A DNA stretch of 7,848 nucleotides from an uncultured Prevotella sp. (GTDB lineage Bacteria > Bacteroidota > Bacteroidia > Bacteroidales > Bacteroidaceae): NCBI GenBank assembly GCA_900546605.1, contig URDV01000103.1, positions 1 to 7,848 of the forward strand. The letters run 5' to 3'. The position numbers and the translations under genes were made by a program. Positions within the stretch are counted from its first letter, which is position 1, and each line of letters begins with the position of its first letter. The notes under the pieces are model-generated. The model was not told where the DNA came from. It was given only the letters and a program-made list of their open reading frames with translations, and searched no databases. This document shows, in pieces, positions 6,272-7,848 of this stretch.

Positions 6272-7249
6272 ATGCAACCCATCATTCCTCCTATTGATAA
6301 GCAACTGCTAAAAGAAGAGCTAACGCCCGAAAGACGTCTACGCACCACCAACAAAGCTGGCAACGAAATATACATTATCACTTACCAGCAAGCTCCCCAT
6401 GTTATGCGAGAAATCGGTAGATTACGCGAAATCGCTTTCCGCGCCGCAGGCGGCGGAACTGGCATGGAATTAGATTGGGATGAATTCGACACTTGCGAAC
6501 ATCCCTATTACCAACTCATCGTATGGGATCCCGAAGAGGAACTCATATTAGGTGGTTATCGCTTTTTGCCTGGGTGTGAAGCAAAATATGATGAAAAGGG
6601 GCAGCCACAATTGGCTACCAGCCATATGTTTCATTTCACCGACAAGTTTTTAAAAACATATATGGCCGATACTGTTGAGTTAGGTCGATCATTCGTCACT
6701 TTAGAGTATCAAAGTACCCGAGCCATGAGTAAAGGCATTTTTGCTCTCGATAACTTGTGGGACGGACTGGGTGCATTAACCGTTGTCATGCCCAACTTGA
6801 AGTATTTCTTCGGAAAGATGACCATGTATCCCTCGTTCAATCGTGAAGCACGTGACATGATACTCTACTTCCTCAACAAGCACTTTGGCGATAAAGAGCA
6901 ACTCATCACACCCTACGTTCCCCTGCACATTGACATGCCTGCTGAACAGTTAAAAAGTTTGTTTGTTCACAACGACTTCAAAAGTGACTACCGCATACTC
7001 AACTCAGAGGTACGCAAACGTGGTTACAACATTCCGCCCTTGGTGAATGCCTACATGGGGCTAAGCCCTACCATGCGCGTTTTTGGTACAGCCATTAACC
7101 ACGAATTTGGCGAGGTTGAGGAGACAGGCATATTCATTGCTGTTGACGAGATTCTTGAACAAAAGCGTATGCGACATATTGACACTTTTGTAAAAGAGAA
7201 TCCAGACAGTTTGAACTTGTTTGAACAAATCTTTAGGCATAAAAACTAA
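6272..7249 (+). CDS. glsB: GNAT-fold N-acyltransferase (hemolysin/OlsB-like), probable GlsB
   Basis: This 325-residue protein looks like the COG3176 'putative hemolysin' group, which includes OlsB and the Bacteroides enzyme GlsB. GlsB transfers a 3-hydroxy fatty acid from acyl carrier protein to the amine of glycine, the first step to commendamide and glycine lipids. The visible core runs from IGRLREIAFRAAGGGTGMELDWDEFD (48-73), through YYQLIVWDPEEELILGGYRF (79-98), to VELGRSFV (135-142), the conserved acceptor-domain signature, then YQSTRAMSKGIFALDNLWDGL. The C-terminal half contains a helical stretch with the LSPTMRVFGTAINHEFGEVEETG segment. There is no signal peptide or membrane segment. 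It follows the O-acyltransferase by 43 bases on the same strand with no terminator between, so the two are probably cotranscribed. I see no terminator after it either. The amino acid substrate is inferred, not visible. Confidence 0.78.
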   Translation: MQPIIPPIDKQLLKEELTPERRLRTTNKAGNEIYIITYQQAPHVMREIGRLREIAFRAAGGGTGMELDWDEFDTCEHPYYQLIVWDPEEELILGGYRFLPGCEAKYDEKGQPQLATSHMFHFTDKFLKTYMADTVELGRSFVTLEYQSTRAMSKGIFALDNLWDGLGALTVVMPNLKYFFGKMTMYPSFNREARDMILYFLNKHFGDKEQLITPYVPLHIDMPAEQLKSLFVHNDFKSDYRILNSEVRKRGYNIPPLVNAYMGLSPTMRVFGTAINHEFGEVEETGIFIAVDEILEQKRMRHIDTFVKENPDSLNLFEQIFRHKN

Positions 7250-7315
7250 ACAAAATACAAATACTCGCCCTATTTACACTAATACACGTTAAAAAAGTGG
7301 CATGATATTACATTT

Positions 7316-7344
7316 CTTCGTAACTTTGCACCCAAATTACGAAG
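7316..7344. promoter_or_regulatory. rpoD promoter -7 box inside a perfect dyad (possible operator)
   Basis: TAACTTTG (7321-7328) matches the -7 consensus TAnnTTTG, but the region 19-21 bases upstream reads like GTGG rather than TTTG, so the -33 element is weak. CTTCGTAA (7316-7323) and TTACGAAG (7337-7344) form a perfect 8-bp inverted repeat with a 13-base spacer that encloses the -7 box and the expected start site. A dimeric repressor binding here would block transcription. It could also be the first hairpin of the transcript if initiation is earlier. Confidence 0.5.
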
Positions 7345-7362
7345 AGTCTGTATTTATGAAAG

Positions 7363-7460
7363 TATTGGGATAACAAAGCATACACCATAGCCTGCATTGG
7401 CACAACCTTTGCGGGCATTTGTTATGTATTGACGTGAAGTCATGCACGTTTATCCCAATA
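7363..7460 (+). promoter_or_regulatory. Structured rpoD leader with alternative pairings
   Basis: TATTGGGATAA (7363-7373) is perfectly complementary to TTATCCCAATA (7450-7460), 11 bp. Within this enclosure ATAACAAA (7370-7377) pairs with TTTGTTAT (7418-7425), GCCTGC (7390-7395) pairs with GCGGGC (7411-7416, one G-U), and ACGTG (7432-7436) pairs with CACGT (7445-7449). This draws a three-way junction whose closing stem and second stem compete for ATAA 7370-7373. The structure ends 18 bases before the rpoD ATG. A five-codon frame, ATG 7356 to TAA 7373, ends inside the left arm. The arrangement suggests a regulatory 5' UTR; no known riboswitch class is recognised. Confidence 0.5.
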
Positions 7461-7478
7461 ACGAGTACAATTAGAACT

Positions 7479-7848
7479 ATGCGACAACTAAAGATTAATA
7501 AAAGTATCACCAATCGCCAAAGCGCGGCGTTGGACAAGTATTTGGTAGAAATTGGCCGTGAGGAGCTCATCTCAACTGATGAAGAGGTAGAACTCGCACA
7601 ACGCATTCATCGTGGGGGTCCTGATGGACAAGCAGCCCTCGACCGATTAACACGTGCCAATCTACGTTTCGTTGTCAGTGTGGCTAAGCAGTACCAAAAT
7701 CAAGGACTTGCGCTAAACGACCTTATTGATGAAGGTAACTTGGGATTAATCAAGGCAGCACAAAAGTTTGATGAAACGCGAGGTTTCAAGTTCATCTCAT
7801 ACGCCGTATGGTGGATTCGCCAAAGCATCCTACAAGCTATCTCAGAGC
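7479..7848 (+). CDS. rpoD: RNA polymerase primary sigma factor (sigma-70/ABfr type), 3' end missing
   Basis: The frame is open from ATG 7479 to the window edge, giving 123 full codons. The protein begins MRQLKINKSITNRQSAALDKYL, so it goes straight into region 1.2 (about 12-45) and lacks region 1.1, as known for the Bacteroidetes primary sigma factor of about 286 residues. Region 2.1 starts near NLRFVVSVAKQYQ (61-73), region 2.2, the core RNA polymerase contact, is LNDLIDEGNLGLIKAAQKFD (79-98), and regions 2.3-2.4 with the aromatic melting residues are FKFISYAVWWIRQSILQAIS (103-122). This subunit reads the TTTG/TAnnTTTG promoters seen in this window. Regions 3 and 4 lie beyond the edge. No Shine-Dalgarno precedes the start. 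A close paralogous sigma is possible but unlikely. Confidence 0.93.
   Translation, partial: MRQLKINKSITNRQSAALDKYLVEIGREELISTDEEVELAQRIHRGGPDGQAALDRLTRANLRFVVSVAKQYQNQGLALNDLIDEGNLGLIKAAQKFDETRGFKFISYAVWWIRQSILQAISE

Noticed and set aside
7337..7606. An 89-codon minus-strand frame over the rpoD start
   Set aside because: It is antisense to clear sigma factor codons and to the structured leader; the serine-rich translation has no recognisable domain.

Overview
The window looks like chromosomal DNA of a member of the Bacteroidales, most likely close to Prevotella. The ribosomal proteins and EF-Ts match my memory of that group closely. Start codons follow A-rich stretches rather than Shine-Dalgarno sequences. 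Promoters match the Bacteroidetes pattern TTTG-N19-TAnnTTTG. The sigma factor at the right edge has the short form, without region 1.1, that is typical of the phylum. All convincing genes are on the + strand. No transposase, phage gene, CRISPR array, tRNA or rRNA is visible.

Layout. (1) 2-886: 3' part of a membrane transporter of the bile acid:sodium symporter type, cut by the left edge. (2) 887-1426: gene-free. It holds a terminator-like hairpin (952-997), a long nested inverted repeat (998-1153), a strong promoter (1248-1278) and the structured leader of the ribosomal operon. (3) 1427-4436: rplM-rpsI-rpsB-tsf (L13, S9, S2, EF-Ts). The rpsI-rpsB gap holds a string of hairpins and the rpsB-tsf gap holds AT-rich repeats. 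(4) 4437-5304: an 868-base gene-free stretch with a 19-bp bidirectional terminator, a second perfect 19-bp hairpin, several weaker inverted repeats and two copies of a -7 box. (5) 5305-7249: two acyltransferase genes resembling the GlsA/GlsB pair that makes glycine lipids in Bacteroides. (6) 7250-7848: an rpoD promoter with a dyad over its -7 box, a leader able to fold into a three-way junction with a switchable strand, and the first 123 codons of the primary sigma factor.

How the genes fit together. Apart from the transporter and the lipid pair, the window is growth machinery: ribosome assembly, elongation factor recycling and the housekeeping sigma factor. The lipid pair probably makes N-acyl and O-acyl amino-acid lipids of the cell envelope. 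No novel protein system is visible. The most interesting material is non-coding: the rpoD leader, the rpsB leader, the nested inverted repeat before rplM and the paired perfect hairpins after tsf.
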